Assembly (NCBI RefSeq): GCF_002155975.1
Contig: NZ_MUMI01000134.1
Coordinates: forward strand, 1 to 35,911
Direction of reading: 5' to 3'
Source of the DNA: Amycolatopsis kentuckyensis
GTDB lineage: Bacteria; Actinomycetota; Actinomycetes; Mycobacteriales; Pseudonocardiaceae
DNA length: 35,911 bases
A program made the position numbers and the translations under genes. Position 1 is the stretch's first letter; every line of letters begins with the position of its first letter. The notes below the pieces were generated by a model. That model did no database searches and was not told the origin of the DNA. It was given only the letters and a program-made list of their open reading frames with translations. Below, piece after piece: positions 8,529-17,885 of this stretch.

Positions 8529-9737
8529 TCAGTCCCGGCCGTTGCCGCCGCCGGACGTGGCCGGGGTGATCAGCACGACGCGGTCGTCGCTGGAGACCGG
8601 GGTGCCGCCGTCCTTGTTGACCGTGCCCGCCACCGCCAGCTGCGGGTTGATCATGCTCATGCCGGCCAGCCGCCCGTAGGTCACCGGCGGCTTGCCGGTC
8701 TTGCCGTCGAGGCTCACCGTCGGCTTGCCGCTGATCGCGCCCTCCGGGGTCACCGGCAGGTTCTGCAGGTTGCCCGCCAGCGACGTGCCGACCGACAGGG
8801 AGCCGTTGGCGTCGACGAAGTCGGCGCAGCCCGCGACACCCGGCTTGTCCGGCCAGGTCCACGCCGGCGTCGTCAGCGGCCGGCCGTCCTGGACCCGGTA
8901 GAGGACGTCCTTGTCGGCGAGGTGGTCGGTGACCCAGACGCGGCCGCCGTCGGCGGACGCGCACACGCCGCCCGGTGCGTGCAGGCCGTTCGCCACCACG
9001 AGCGCGCCGTTCGGGTTGCCCGCCGCGGCCTTGCCGGAGGTGTCGATCCGCAGCAGCTTCCCGGCGAGGGAGTTCGGGTCGGCCGCGGCGCCCGGGTTGC
9101 CCGCGTCGCCGGTCGCGACCAGCAGCGCGCCCCGGTTGTCGGTGCCGATCGTGCCGCGGTTGCCGGACGCGCCCTTCGGGATGCCGGTGAGCACCGGCTT
9201 CGGCGCCTGGCCCTTGGCGAAGCGCACGACGCGGTTGTCGGTCGCGGTCGTGACGTAGGCGAAGACCAGCTGGTCCTCGACGTACGACGGCGACAGCGCG
9301 AGGCCGGTCAGGCCGCCGTCGCCGGCCGCCTGGACGTCGAGCTTCGCGAAGTCCGTCGCGTCCTTGCCGGCCGTGGCCAGCAGGACGCGGCCGCTCTTGC
9401 GCTCGCCGGCCAGCGCGCTCGGCGTGAAGCCGTCGCCGGGCAGGCCGGCCACCGCGGCGACGGTGTCCAGGCACGTCGCGATCACCGACGGGTCGAAGTC
9501 CTTGCAGCCCTGCGGCGGCGGCACGGGGGCGGCCGACTGGCCGGGCCGCGCCTGCTTGCCGTCGCTCCCGGAATCCGCGCCGGGGCCCTGGACCTCGGGC
9601 GGCGACTCGGGGCTCGGCACGGGAGCGGGGCTGAACGTCTGGCCCGCCGCGGTGTCGTCGAACCGCGCGCACCCCGCGGGCAGCAGGACGCCGCAGGCCA
9701 CGATCGCCAGCAAGGCCGAGCGGTACCGGGTGCGCAT
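8529..9737 (-). CDS. Lipoprotein of the PQQ-type sugar dehydrogenase family
   Basis: A 402-residue exported lipoprotein. The first 22 residues form a lipoprotein signal with lipobox LPAG-C, making C23 the lipidated residue; a Pro/Ser-rich linker follows to about residue 75. The rest resembles the glucose/sorbosone dehydrogenase beta-propeller: GLTGLALSPSY, the LLVATGDAGNPGAAADPNSLAGKLLRID signature, NGLHAPGG and the VWVTDHL strand. In the family this propeller binds PQQ and calcium and oxidises aldoses outside the cytoplasm; whether this copy keeps the catalytic histidine and binds PQQ is not clear by eye. It is convergent with the Gfo/Idh operon and divergent from the hydroxyacid dehydrogenase, so it is transcribed alone. 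Confidence 0.82.
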   Translation of the reverse strand: MRTRYRSALLAIVACGVLLPAGCARFDDTAAGQTFSPAPVPSPESPPEVQGPGADSGSDGKQARPGQSAAPVPPPQGCKDFDPSVIATCLDTVAAVAGLPGDGFTPSALAGERKSGRVLLATAGKDATDFAKLDVQAAGDGGLTGLALSPSYVEDQLVFAYVTTATDNRVVRFAKGQAPKPVLTGIPKGASGNRGTIGTDNRGALLVATGDAGNPGAAADPNSLAGKLLRIDTSGKAAAGNPNGALVVANGLHAPGGVCASADGGRVWVTDHLADKDVLYRVQDGRPLTTPAWTWPDKPGVAGCADFVDANGSLSVGTSLAGNLQNLPVTPEGAISGKPTVSLDGKTGKPPVTYGRLAGMSMINPQLAVAGTVNKDGGTPVSSDDRVVLITPATSGGGNGRD

Positions 9738-9745
9738 GATCCCCC

Positions 9746-9795
9746 AGCCTAGGGGCCGGTGCGTGAACCATGGGTGAGTACTCCTCGATTACGTT
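9746..9795. promoter_or_regulatory. Divergent promoter pair with near-leaderless starts
   Basis: Leftward, TAGGCT (9751-9746 on the minus strand) is 8 nt from the lipoprotein ATG at 9737. Rightward, TACGTT (9790-9795) is 7 nt from the hydroxyacid dehydrogenase ATG at 9803. Both fit -10 boxes whose transcripts begin at or just before the start codon. No good -35 is visible for either. Confidence 0.4.
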
Positions 9796-9802
9796 GGGGA
9801 TC

Positions 9803-10711
9803 ATGACGCTGACCGTGCTGGTGCCCGACGACGAGGGCATGAACGTGCTCGCCGAGGTCCCGCGGGTCCTGCCCGTGCGCTACCAGTGGGGCGAGCCGGT
9901 GCCGCCCGAGGCCGCGAAAGCCGAGGTCCTCATCCCCGGCAAGCACCCGCCGGGCGAGCAGCTGTGGCGCACGCTGCCGAACCTGAAGCTGATCCAGCTG
10001 CTGTCCGCCGGCGCCGAGGACTGGGTCGGCAAGGTGCCCGACGGCGTCCTGCTCTCCACCTGCCGCGGCGCGCACGGCGGGAGCACGGCCGAATGGGTGG
10101 TGGCCGCGCTGCTGTCGATGTACCGGAAGCTGGACGTCTTCGCCGCGGCGCAGCGGGACGGCCGGTGGGAGCGGCAGACGGCGGACACGCTGCAGGGCAA
10201 GCGCGTGCTCGTCATCGGCGCCGGCGACCTCGGGCGGCACCTGCGGCGCCGGCTCGAGCCGTTCGACGCGCGCTGCACGATGGTCGGGATGACGGCGCGG
10301 GAGGGCGTGCACGGCGTGCGCGAGCTGCCCGTGCTGCTCGAACTGCACGACGTCGTGGTGCTGATGGTGCCGCTGACCTCCCGGACGCGGGGGATGGTCG
10401 ACGCCGAGTTCCTGGCCCGGATGCGTGACGGGGCGGTGCTGGTGAACGTCTCGCGCGGCGCCGTCGTGGACACCGATGCTTTGGTCGCCGAATTGACCAC
10501 GGGCCGGTTGCGGGCGGCCCTCGACGTCACCGATCCCGAGCCACCGCCCGCCGGGCACCCGCTGTGGACGGTGCCGGGGCTGCTGCTGACGCCGCACGTC
10601 GGCGGGGCCGTGCGCGGGGTGCGGGGTCGTTCGTACGCCGTGGCCGCGGCCGAGATCGCCCGGTACGCCGGTGGGGAGCTGCCGGACAACCTCGTCCACG
10701 GCGAATACTGA
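9803..10711 (+). CDS. D-isomer-specific 2-hydroxyacid dehydrogenase
   Basis: A 302-residue cytoplasmic NAD(P)-dependent dehydrogenase that should interconvert a 2-keto acid and its D-2-hydroxy acid. The nucleotide-binding loop GAGDLG is at 139-144, and the catalytic trio of the family is present: R218 (NVSRGAVVD), E246 (DPEP) and H265 (TPHVGG). The protein is shorter than SerA and has no ACT domain. ATG 9803 was chosen over an upstream in-frame ATG at 9770 because it sits behind GGGGA and the family's N-terminal strand TLTVLVPDD starts there. The substrate cannot be inferred; neighbours give no strong hint. It is followed after 37 nt by the DoxX-like gene, which has its own apparent promoter. 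Confidence 0.88.
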   Translation: MTLTVLVPDDEGMNVLAEVPRVLPVRYQWGEPVPPEAAKAEVLIPGKHPPGEQLWRTLPNLKLIQLLSAGAEDWVGKVPDGVLLSTCRGAHGGSTAEWVVAALLSMYRKLDVFAAAQRDGRWERQTADTLQGKRVLVIGAGDLGRHLRRRLEPFDARCTMVGMTAREGVHGVRELPVLLELHDVVVLMVPLTSRTRGMVDAEFLARMRDGAVLVNVSRGAVVDTDALVAELTTGRLRAALDVTDPEPPPAGHPLWTVPGLLLTPHVGGAVRGVRGRSYAVAAAEIARYAGGELPDNLVHGEY

Positions 10712-10736
10712 GCTCGCCAGGCCCGCGCGATTCTTC

Positions 10737-10742
10737 TAACCT
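10737..10742 (+). promoter_or_regulatory. -10 box for a leaderless DoxX transcript
   Basis: TAACCT ends 6 nt before the GTG at 10749 and no ribosome-binding site is present between them, the arrangement expected for a leaderless mRNA. No clear -35 is seen. Confidence 0.4.
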
Positions 10743-10748
10743 TCGCGG

Positions 10749-11324
10749 GTGAGCAGTGGAGACGACTTTTCGCAGCAGCCCACCAGCCTCCTGTCGGGCG
10801 TCGAGGACGATGGGTCGGACGACACGCCGCGCCAGGGCGGGCTCGGCCTCGGCCTGCTGGTCCTGCGGCTGGCGCTCGGGGTGACCATGGGCGCGCACGG
10901 CCTGCAGCACCTGTTCGGCCTGTTCGGCGGGCCGGGCATCGGCGGGTTCGCGCGGGTGCTGGAGACGTACGGCTACCACAAGCAGACGACGCTGCTGTCG
11001 TGGATCACCGGCATCACCGAGCTGGCCGGCGGGGTGCTGGTGATCGTCGGGCTGTTCACGCCGCTGGCCGCGGCCGGGCTGCTCGGGGTGGCGGCCAACG
11101 CGGTGTACGCGAAGTTCCACGGCGGGTTCTTCGAGGGCTCGGGGCAGGGGTTCGAGTTCGAGCTGCTGCTGGCGGCCTCGGCGTTGAGCCTGCTGTTCAC
11201 CGGATCCGGGCCGATTTCGCTGGAGCGGAACACCCCGTGGCGGAAGCGGCCGTTGCCGTTGGGGCTGGTTTCGCTGCTGCTGGCCGCCGCGGCGGCCGTG
11301 GTGGTCATCGTCTTGACCCGGTGA
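10749..11324 (+). CDS. DoxX-family membrane protein
   Basis: A 191-residue integral membrane protein. After a 30-residue hydrophilic N-terminus come hydrophobic segments at about 31-55, 81-101, 103-121, 136-152 and 169-190. The GLLVLRLALGVTMGAHGLQHLF and FARVLETYGY motifs and the GITELAGGVLVIVGLFTPLAA segment are characteristic of the DoxX family, quinone- or redox-related membrane proteins of mostly unknown role. The core of four helices fits the family; the fifth C-terminal helix is an extension. The GTG start lacks a ribosome site and is probably leaderless. It points toward ilvD on the opposite strand, with a 91-nt gap containing no clear terminator. Confidence 0.85.
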   Translation: MSSGDDFSQQPTSLLSGVEDDGSDDTPRQGGLGLGLLVLRLALGVTMGAHGLQHLFGLFGGPGIGGFARVLETYGYHKQTTLLSWITGITELAGGVLVIVGLFTPLAAAGLLGVAANAVYAKFHGGFFEGSGQGFEFELLLAASALSLLFTGSGPISLERNTPWRKRPLPLGLVSLLLAAAAAVVVIVLTR

Positions 11325-11415
11325 AGCTGGGGACAACCCCGGTTCCGAGGCCCGGAAATGTCGGTGCCTTCCGGTAACGTTGAAACCGGGGGTCCCCCTC
11401 GCGGCCGGGGTGGGT

Positions 11416-13260
11416 TTACTTGTTCACGTCCCGGACCGCGCCCGTGTCCGCCGACGTGGCCATCCGGGCGTACGCGCGCAGAGCCGCCGTCACCGGGCGC
11501 TGGCGCTCCTTCGGCTGCCACGGCCGCTCCGACGCCTCCATCTTCGCGCGGCGCTCGGCCAGGATCGCGTCGTCCACCAGCAGCTCGAGCCGGCGCTCGT
11601 GGATGTCCAGCAGGATCCTGTCGCCGTTCTCCACCAGGCCGATCAGGCCGCCCGCGGCCGCCTCGGGGGAGATGTGACCCACCGAGATGCCCGAGGAGCC
11701 GCCCGAGAAGCGGCCGTCCGTGATCAACGCGCACTTCTTGCCGAGGCCCGATCCCTTGAGGAACGCCGTCGGGTGCAGCATCTCCTGCATGCCCGGGCCG
11801 CCCGCCGGGCCCTCGTAGCGGATCACCAGGACCTCGCCCGGCTGGATCTCCTTCTTCAAGATCGCCGACACCGCTTCCTCCTGGCTCTCCAGGACCCGCG
11901 CCGGGCCCTCGAAGTGCCACAGGTCCTCGTCGATGCCCGCGGCCTTGATCACCGCGCCGTTCTCCGCCAGGTTGCCCCGGAGGATCGCCAGGCCGCCGTC
12001 CTTCGTGTACGCGTGCTCGACGTCGCGGATGCAGCCGCCCGCCGCGTCGGTGTCCAGGGACGACCAGCGGTTCGACGTCGAGAACGCCTGCGTCGTGCGG
12101 ACTCCGCCCGGCGCCGCGTGGAACAGCTCGACCGCGGTGTCGGAAGGCGAAGCGGCGCGGATGTCCCACGCGCCCAGCCACGACTCCAGATCACGCGAGT
12201 GCACCGACCAGACGTCGGTGTTGAGCAGGCCGCCGCGGTACAGCTCGCCGAGGATCGCCGGGATTCCGCCCGCCCGGTGGACGTCCTCCATGTGGTAGTC
12301 GGAGTTCGGCGCCACCTTCGACAGGCACGGCACGCGGCGGCCGATCGCGTCGATGTCGGCGATCGTGAAGTCGACCTCGCCCTCCTGGGCGGCCGCGAGG
12401 ATGTGCAGCACCGTGTTCGTCGAACCGCCCATGGCCATGTCGAGCGCCATCGCGTTCTCGAACGCCGCCTTCGACGCGATCGAGCGCGGCAGGACCGACG
12501 CGTCGTCCTCCTCGTACCAGCGGCGGCACAGCTCGACGACCGTGCGGCCGGCCTCCTCGAACAGCGCCCGGCGCGCGGCGTGCGTCGCCAGCGTCGAGCC
12601 GTTGCCCGGCAGCGAAAGCCCCAGCGCTTCGGTGAGGCAGTTCATCGAGTTCGCGGTGAACATGCCCGAGCACGAGCCGCAGGTCGGACAGGCCGAGCGC
12701 TCGACGATGTCGAGGCCGTCGTCGTCGACCTCGGTGCTCGCGGACGCCGCGATCGCCGTGATCAGGTCGGTCGGGGCCTGCGCGACGCCGCCGACGACGA
12801 CCGCCTTGCCGGCCTCCATCGGGCCGCCGGAGACGAAGACCACCGGGATGTTCAGGCGCATCGCCGCGTTGAGCATGCCCGGGGTGATCTTGTCGCAGTT
12901 GGAGATGCACACCAGCGCGTCGGCCTGGTGCGCGTTGACCATGTACTCCACCGAGTCGGCGATGATCTCGCGCGAGGGCAGCGAATAGAGCATGCCGGAG
13001 TGGCCCATGGCGATGCCGTCGTCGACGGCGATCGTGTGGAACTCGCGCGCGACGCCGCCGGCTTCCTTGACCGCGCCCGCGACGATCTCGCCGAGGTCCT
13101 TCAGGTGCACGTGCCCCGGCACGAACTGCGTGTAGGAGTTGGCGATCGCGACGATCGGCTTGCCGAAGTCGCTGTCGGTCATGCCCGTGGCGCGCCAGAG
13201 CGAGCGCGCGCCCGCCGCGTTGCGGCCGTGGGTGGTGGTCCGGGAACGGAGAGGCGGCAC
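11416..13260 (-). CDS. ilvD: Dihydroxy-acid dehydratase
   Basis: IlvD dehydrates 2,3-dihydroxy-3-methyl acids to 2-keto acids, the third common step of valine and isoleucine synthesis. The 614-residue protein contains [10 protein letters not shown] (C122), [10 protein letters not shown] (C191, C194 and C197) and the TDGRFSGG signature. The N-terminal region reads [13 protein letters not shown], as in the E. coli enzyme, rather than the extra-cysteine motif of the [2Fe-2S] class, so a [4Fe-4S] cluster is expected. I start it at GTG 13260 ([14 protein letters not shown] follows) because GGGAG lies 6 nt upstream; a TTG at 13278 would add six unfamiliar residues. It is divergent from the rest of the ilv genes and separated from them by the PH-domain gene. 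Confidence 0.96.
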   Translation of the reverse strand: MPPLRSRTTTHGRNAAGARSLWRATGMTDSDFGKPIVAIANSYTQFVPGHVHLKDLGEIVAGAVKEAGGVAREFHTIAVDDGIAMGHSGMLYSLPSREIIADSVEYMVNAHQADALVCISNCDKITPGMLNAAMRLNIPVVFVSGGPMEAGKAVVVGGVAQAPTDLITAIAASASTEVDDDGLDIVERSACPTCGSCSGMFTANSMNCLTEALGLSLPGNGSTLATHAARRALFEEAGRTVVELCRRWYEEDDASVLPRSIASKAAFENAMALDMAMGGSTNTVLHILAAAQEGEVDFTIADIDAIGRRVPCLSKVAPNSDYHMEDVHRAGGIPAILGELYRGGLLNTDVWSVHSRDLESWLGAWDIRAASPSDTAVELFHAAPGGVRTTQAFSTSNRWSSLDTDAAGGCIRDVEHAYTKDGGLAILRGNLAENGAVIKAAGIDEDLWHFEGPARVLESQEEAVSAILKKEIQPGEVLVIRYEGPAGGPGMQEMLHPTAFLKGSGLGKKCALITDGRFSGGSSGISVGHISPEAAAGGLIGLVENGDRILLDIHERRLELLVDDAILAERRAKMEASERPWQPKERQRPVTAALRAYARMATSADTGAVRDVNK

Positions 13261-13291
13261 GGGAAACTCCCAGGTCAAAGGGTGGCCGGCG

Positions 13292-13310
13292 AAACTGGTA
13301 GGACCAATTT
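13292..13310 (-). promoter_or_regulatory. FadR/GntR-like operator upstream of ilvD
   Basis: AAACTGGT-AGG-ACCAATTT is an inverted repeat with one mismatch in 8-bp arms, containing TGGT-N3-ACCA, the consensus recognised by FadR-subfamily GntR regulators. It lies about 32 nt upstream of the ilvD GTG, a position suited to control of that gene. A TAAATT (minus strand, 13311-13306) overlaps it and might be the -10. The regulator is not in this window. Confidence 0.45.
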
Positions 13311-13342
13311 ACGCCGTCGGCCACACTGAGCCCGCCGCGGGG

Positions 13343-13861
13343 TTACTCGCTCGGTGCCGTCCCGGGCTTGACGTCCTCGGCGTCGAGCACCCCGCTCGGG
13401 TCCGCGACGAGCCCCTCGCTGACCAGCGACAGCACGGGCAGGTGCCGGGTGCGCACGGTCGGCAGCGGCACCTTCGTGTCGTCCTGCAGCACCGCTTGCA
13501 CGCGCGCCCGCTTCGTGATCGCGAGCCCCTTCAGCGCCGACCACGGGATGTCGCGGTGGCCGAACATCGTGCGGACCGCCAGGCCCGAGCGCGTCGCGAT
13601 CGTGCGGTGGCGGACCACGAACACCGCCAGCGCGATCGGGAAGATGTAGAGCCACTGCAGGTACGGGATCTCCCCGAGCGCGATCGGCGTCACGCAGATC
13701 GTCAGGAGGGCGATCGCCATGAAGGACGTGCGGGGGACGCGGAAGACGGCCTTCCGGCCTTCGTCCTGCTGTTTTTCGGCCACGCGGAAATGGTGCACCG
13801 CGCGCACGACCGGCTCGAACCCGGGTCGGACGCCAGTGACGTGCGCCGCTGCCGTGTCCAC
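13343..13861 (-). CDS. PH-domain membrane protein
   Basis: A 172-residue protein with two closely spaced hydrophobic segments (about residues 46-85: FMAIALLTICVTPIALG, then LYIFPIALAVFVV) followed by a short beta-rich domain reading TRSGLAVRTMFGHRDIPWSALKGLAI, which matches the bacterial PH-type domain (bPH_6-like) found in many small actinobacterial membrane proteins. The domain should face the cytoplasm; no function is established. The start is uncertain: GTG 13861 gives the full open frame, with a weak GGTGAG upstream. It is encoded between ilvD and the ilvB leader, transcribed toward ilvD, and divergent from the ilvB promoter, which overlaps its upstream region. Nothing ties it to branched-chain amino-acid synthesis. 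Confidence 0.72.
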   Translation of the reverse strand: MDTAAAHVTGVRPGFEPVVRAVHHFRVAEKQQDEGRKAVFRVPRTSFMAIALLTICVTPIALGEIPYLQWLYIFPIALAVFVVRHRTIATRSGLAVRTMFGHRDIPWSALKGLAITKRARVQAVLQDDTKVPLPTVRTRHLPVLSLVSEGLVADPSGVLDAEDVKPGTAPSE

Positions 13862-13886
13862 GATGCGGACTCACCATCCCGCAGAG

Positions 13887-13916
13887 TTGACACCCGCATG
13901 GCGTTCGGTCTAGCGT
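13887..13916 (+). promoter_or_regulatory. Promoter of the ilvBNC operon
   Basis: TTGACA (13887-13892), an 18-nt spacer and TAGCGT (13911-13916) make the best-formed promoter in the window. The -10 box ends 7 nt before the GTG of the leader peptide at 13924, so transcription should start at or next to that codon. Confidence 0.75.
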
Positions 13917-13923
13917 CATCGCC

Positions 13924-13971
13924 GTGACACCGCTGACCGGCCTCGTACTTCCCAAGCGCGTCGACGCTTAG
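13924..13971 (+). CDS. ilvB leader peptide (Leu/Val attenuator peptide)
   Basis: A 15-codon reading frame, MTPLTGLVLPKRVDA, then TAG. It has three Leu codons (CTG, CTC, CTT) and two Val codons (GTA, GTC) in 15, with the L-V-L run at 13942-13950. It follows a strong promoter without a ribosome site (apparent leaderless start) and is followed by a hairpin and an intrinsic terminator ahead of ilvB. This is the standard layout of amino-acid attenuation. The peptide has no other expected function. Confidence 0.8.
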   Translation: MTPLTGLVLPKRVDA

Positions 13972-14036
13972 GGAAGACTTTCCGCTGCGTCGACGCGCGA
14001 ACCCTCGTGCGACCTTACGGTCGGCGAGGGTTTTTT
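13956..14036 (+). terminator. ilvBNC transcription attenuator
   Basis: Hairpin 1:2 pairs GCGCGTCGACGC (13956-13967) with GCGTCGACGCGC (13987-13998), a perfect 12-bp stem whose left arm overlaps the end of the leader peptide. The terminator 3:4 pairs 14000-14014 (AACCCTCG...CGACC) with 14019-14032 (GGTCGGCGAGGGTT), followed by six T at 14031-14036. A candidate 2:3 antiterminator exists: GTCG-a-CGCG (13989-13997) can pair with CGTGCGAC (14006-14013). A ribosome stalled at the Leu/Val codons would cover arm 1, free arm 2 to pair with arm 3, and allow readthrough into ilvB. Confidence 0.8.
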
Positions 14037-14118
14037 GTTGCCCTAGGGAAGCAATTCCCCGCCCCACCGCACAAAACCGACCCGAACGAGTGACACCGAG
14101 ACCCACGAGGCAGATCCG

Positions 14119-16002
14119 ATGACCAGTGCGACGTCGCGCAGCGACGCGAAGCCCGGGCCGACGCCCGGAACGCCCGGAGCACGTCCGAAGCCGGCACCTC
14201 CGGCGGGAACGCCGGTGCGCGTCACCGGCGCCCAGTCCCTCGTGCGCTCGCTCGAGGCCGTCGGCGCCGAGGTGGTCTTCGGGATTCCGGGCGGCACCAT
14301 CCTGCCCGCCTACGACCCGCTCCTCGACTCGACGAAGGTCCGGCACGTCCTGGTCCGCCACGAACAGGGCGCCGGGCACGCCGCCACCGGCTACGCGCAG
14401 GCCACCGGCAAGGTCGGCGTCTGCATGGCCACCTCGGGCCCGGGCGCGACCAACCTGGTCACCCCGCTCGCCGACGCGAACATGGACTCGGTCCCGGTCG
14501 TGGCCATCACCGGCCAGCAGTCCCGCGCGCTGATCGGCACCGACGCGTTCCAGGAAGCCGACATCTGCGGCATCACCATGCCGATCACCAAGCACAACTT
14601 CCTCGTCACCGACCCCGCGGACATCCCGCGGACCATCGCCGAGGCGTTCCACCTGGCGAGCACCGGCCGACCCGGCCCGGTCCTGGTGGACATCCCCAAG
14701 GACGTGCTGCAGGAGATGACCTCGTTCTCCTGGCCGACGGAGCTGCGGCTGCCGGGCTACCGCCCCACGCTGCGCCCGCACGGCAAGCAGGTCCGCGAAG
14801 CCGCGAAGCTGATCGCGAAGTCGCGGCGCCCGGTGCTCTACGTCGGCGGCGGCGTCATCAAGGCCGAAGCGCACGAGCAGCTGAAGCAGCTCGCCGAGCT
14901 GACGAACATCCCCGTCGTCACCACGCTGATGGCGCGCGGCGCGTTCCCCGACTCGCACCCGCAGCACCTCGGCATGCCGGGCATGCACGGCTCGGTCGCC
15001 GCGGTCGCCGCCATGCAGCGCGCCGACCTGCTGATCGCGCTCGGCGCCCGGTTCGACGACCGCGTCACCGGCCAGCTGGAGTCGTTCGCGCCGGACGCCG
15101 CGGTCGTGCACGCCGACATCGACCCGGCCGAGATCTCCAAGAACCGCAAGGCCGACGTCCCGATCGTGGGCGACTGCAAGGAGATCATCGGCGAGCTGAT
15201 CACCGCCGTGAAGGCGGAGTTCGACCACGGCGGGCAGCCGGACCTGGCCGACTGGTGGACCCAGGCCGACGACTGGCGCAAGACCTACCCGGCCGGTTAC
15301 GAGTGGCCCGACGACGGTTCGCTGTCGCCGCAGTACGTCATCGAGCGGATCGGCGAGCTCGTCGGCCCGGACGCCGTCTACGCCGCCGGTGTCGGCCAGC
15401 ACCAGATGTGGGCCGCGCAGTTCGTCAAGTACGAGAACCCGCGCACCTGGATCAACTCCGGCGGCCTCGGCACCATGGGCTACGCGGTGCCCGCCGCGAT
15501 GGGCGCGCAGTTCGGCGTCCCGGACAAGGCCGTCTGGGCGATCGACGGCGACGGCTGCTTCCAGATGACCAACCAGGAGCTGGCCACCTGCGCCATCGAG
15601 GGCGCGCCGATCAAGGTCGCCGTGATCAACAACGGCAACCTGGGCATGGTCCGGCAGTGGCAGAACCTCTTCTACTCGGAGCGGTACTCCAACACCGACC
15701 TGGGGACGCACAAGCACCGCATCCCGGACTTCGTGCTGCTGGCCGAGGCGCTGGGCTGCGCCGGCCTGCGGTGCGAGACGCGCGAGGACGTCGACGCCAC
15801 CATCCGCCGCGCGATGGAAATCAACGACCGCCCCGTCGTGATCGACTTCGTGGTGGGGAAGGATGCCCAGGTGTGGCCGATGGTCGCGGCCGGCACCGGC
15901 AACGACGAGATCATGGCGGTCCGGGGCATCCGGCCGCTGTTCGACGACGACGAGGTTTCGGTGGAGACCACGGAAGCCGCCGCGGAAGGTGGCGAGCACT
16001 GA
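14119..16002 (+). CDS. ilvB: Acetolactate synthase, large subunit
   Basis: IlvB condenses pyruvate with pyruvate or 2-ketobutyrate using thiamine diphosphate, the first common step to valine, leucine and isoleucine. The 627-residue protein has a hydrophilic Pro/Ala-rich extension of about 35 residues, then the pyrimidine-binding domain with catalytic E82 ([15 protein letters not shown]), a central FAD-type domain, and the diphosphate-binding motif from GDG at 477-479 to NNGN near 505. The ATG at 14119 follows GAGGCAG and gives a family-typical start. The gap of 82 nt after the attenuator terminator contains the ribosome site only. ilvN begins one base after its stop. Confidence 0.96.
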   Translation: MTSATSRSDAKPGPTPGTPGARPKPAPPAGTPVRVTGAQSLVRSLEAVGAEVVFGIPGGTILPAYDPLLDSTKVRHVLVRHEQGAGHAATGYAQATGKVGVCMATSGPGATNLVTPLADANMDSVPVVAITGQQSRALIGTDAFQEADICGITMPITKHNFLVTDPADIPRTIAEAFHLASTGRPGPVLVDIPKDVLQEMTSFSWPTELRLPGYRPTLRPHGKQVREAAKLIAKSRRPVLYVGGGVIKAEAHEQLKQLAELTNIPVVTTLMARGAFPDSHPQHLGMPGMHGSVAAVAAMQRADLLIALGARFDDRVTGQLESFAPDAAVVHADIDPAEISKNRKADVPIVGDCKEIIGELITAVKAEFDHGGQPDLADWWTQADDWRKTYPAGYEWPDDGSLSPQYVIERIGELVGPDAVYAAGVGQHQMWAAQFVKYENPRTWINSGGLGTMGYAVPAAMGAQFGVPDKAVWAIDGDGCFQMTNQELATCAIEGAPIKVAVINNGNLGMVRQWQNLFYSERYSNTDLGTHKHRIPDFVLLAEALGCAGLRCETREDVDATIRRAMEINDRPVVIDFVVGKDAQVWPMVAAGTGNDEIMAVRGIRPLFDDDEVSVETTEAAAEGGEH

Positions 16003-16003
16003 G

Positions 16004-16510
16004 ATGACCGTTCACACGCTGAGTGTCCTGGTCGAGAACAAGCCCGGTGTGCTCGCGCGCGTCTCGGGCCTGTTCTCCCGCCGCGGGTTCAACATCGAGT
16101 CCCTCGCCGTCGGGCCCACGGAAAACCCCGAGGTGTCCCGCATGACGATCGTGGTCGCCGTGGAAGAGCTACCGCTCGAACAGGTGACGAAGCAGCTCAA
16201 CAAGCTGGTCAACGTGATCAAGATCGTCGAGCTGGAGCAGTCGACCGCCGTGCAGCGTGAACTGCTGCTGGTGAAGGTTCGCGCCGACAACACTGTGCGC
16301 AGCCAGGTCCTCGAAACCGTCCAGCTCTTCCGGGCCAAGGTGGTGGACGTCTCTCCCGAGGCACTCACCGTCGAGGCCACCGGGACGTCCGACAAGATCG
16401 GTGCGCTGCTGCGGATGCTGGAGCCTTATGGCATCCGCGAGCTCGTGCAGTCCGGCATGGTCGCGGTGGGTCGCGGAGCGCGCTCGATCACCGCTACTTC
16501 GCCCCGCTAG
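16004..16510 (+). CDS. ilvN: Acetolactate synthase, small regulatory subunit
   Basis: This 168-residue subunit activates IlvB and gives it feedback inhibition by valine. An ACT domain occupies about residues 4-75 (HTLSVLVENKPGVLARVSGLFSRR, then GFNIESLAVGPTENPEVSRMTI), followed by the ALS small-subunit C-terminal domain (RELLLVKVRA, then IRELVQSGMVAVGRG). The length is standard. The ATG lies one nucleotide after the ilvB stop, so the subunits are translationally coupled. The N-terminal ACT residues that usually form the valine site appear conserved. Confidence 0.96.
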   Translation: MTVHTLSVLVENKPGVLARVSGLFSRRGFNIESLAVGPTENPEVSRMTIVVAVEELPLEQVTKQLNKLVNVIKIVELEQSTAVQRELLLVKVRADNTVRSQVLETVQLFRAKVVDVSPEALTVEATGTSDKIGALLRMLEPYGIRELVQSGMVAVGRGARSITATSPR

Positions 16511-17560
<1,050 letters not shown>

Positions 17561-17573
17561 CGTTTTGCCCGTC

Positions 17574-17611
17574 ACCGAAGGGGACGCTCGCTGCCGGGCG
17601 TCCCCTTCGGT
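17574..17611 (+). terminator. Terminator of ilvBNC
   Basis: ACCGAAGGGGACGC (17574-17587) pairs perfectly over 14 bp with GCGTCCCCTTCGGT (17598-17611) around a 10-nt loop, 13 nt after the ilvC stop. There is no long T run, only GTCTCGTT. Confidence 0.75.
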
Positions 17612-17630
17612 GTCTCGTTACGCTGGCCGC

Positions 17631-17885
17631 ATGACCGATGACAAGGAGCACATCCGGCACCACCTCGACCTTTCGCGGGCCGAGTGGATCCGGGGTGAAC
17701 CTGCGGGCGTCACCCTCGACGAGGTCGTCGAGTACGCCTTCGTGCCGCACACCGACGGCGTGACCTACGTCGCGATGCGGAAGTCGACGGATCCCGGCGG
17801 GGTGGTTCTGGTCTTCACCCCGTCGGAATGGGACGCGTTCCTCAAGGGCGTCCGGGACGGCGAGTTCGACCTGCCCGAGACCTAG
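17631..17885 (+). CDS. DUF397-like small protein
   Basis: An 84-residue protein whose C-terminal half (AMRKSTDPGGVVLVFTPSEWDAFLKGVRDGEFD) is the DUF397 signature. These small proteins are abundant in actinomycetes and are often partners of helix-turn-helix regulators, but none is adjacent here, so this is a solitary copy. The N-terminal half diverges from the usual W-x-x-S-S-x-S start. ATG 17631 is chosen because TACGCT (17619-17624) lies 6 nt upstream with no ribosome site, suggesting a leaderless transcript. Its stop codon shares CTAG (17882-17885) with the stop of the convergent SnoaL-like gene. Confidence 0.75.
   Translation: MTDDKEHIRHHLDLSRAEWIRGEPAGVTLDEVVEYAFVPHTDGVTYVAMRKSTDPGGVVLVFTPSEWDAFLKGVRDGEFDLPET

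Noticed and set aside
7162..9840. Minus-strand open frame of about 890 codons across the second Gfo/Idh gene and the lipoprotein gene
   Set aside because: Different frame from the real lipoprotein gene, composition typical of an antisense shadow, and it spans an intergenic hairpin.
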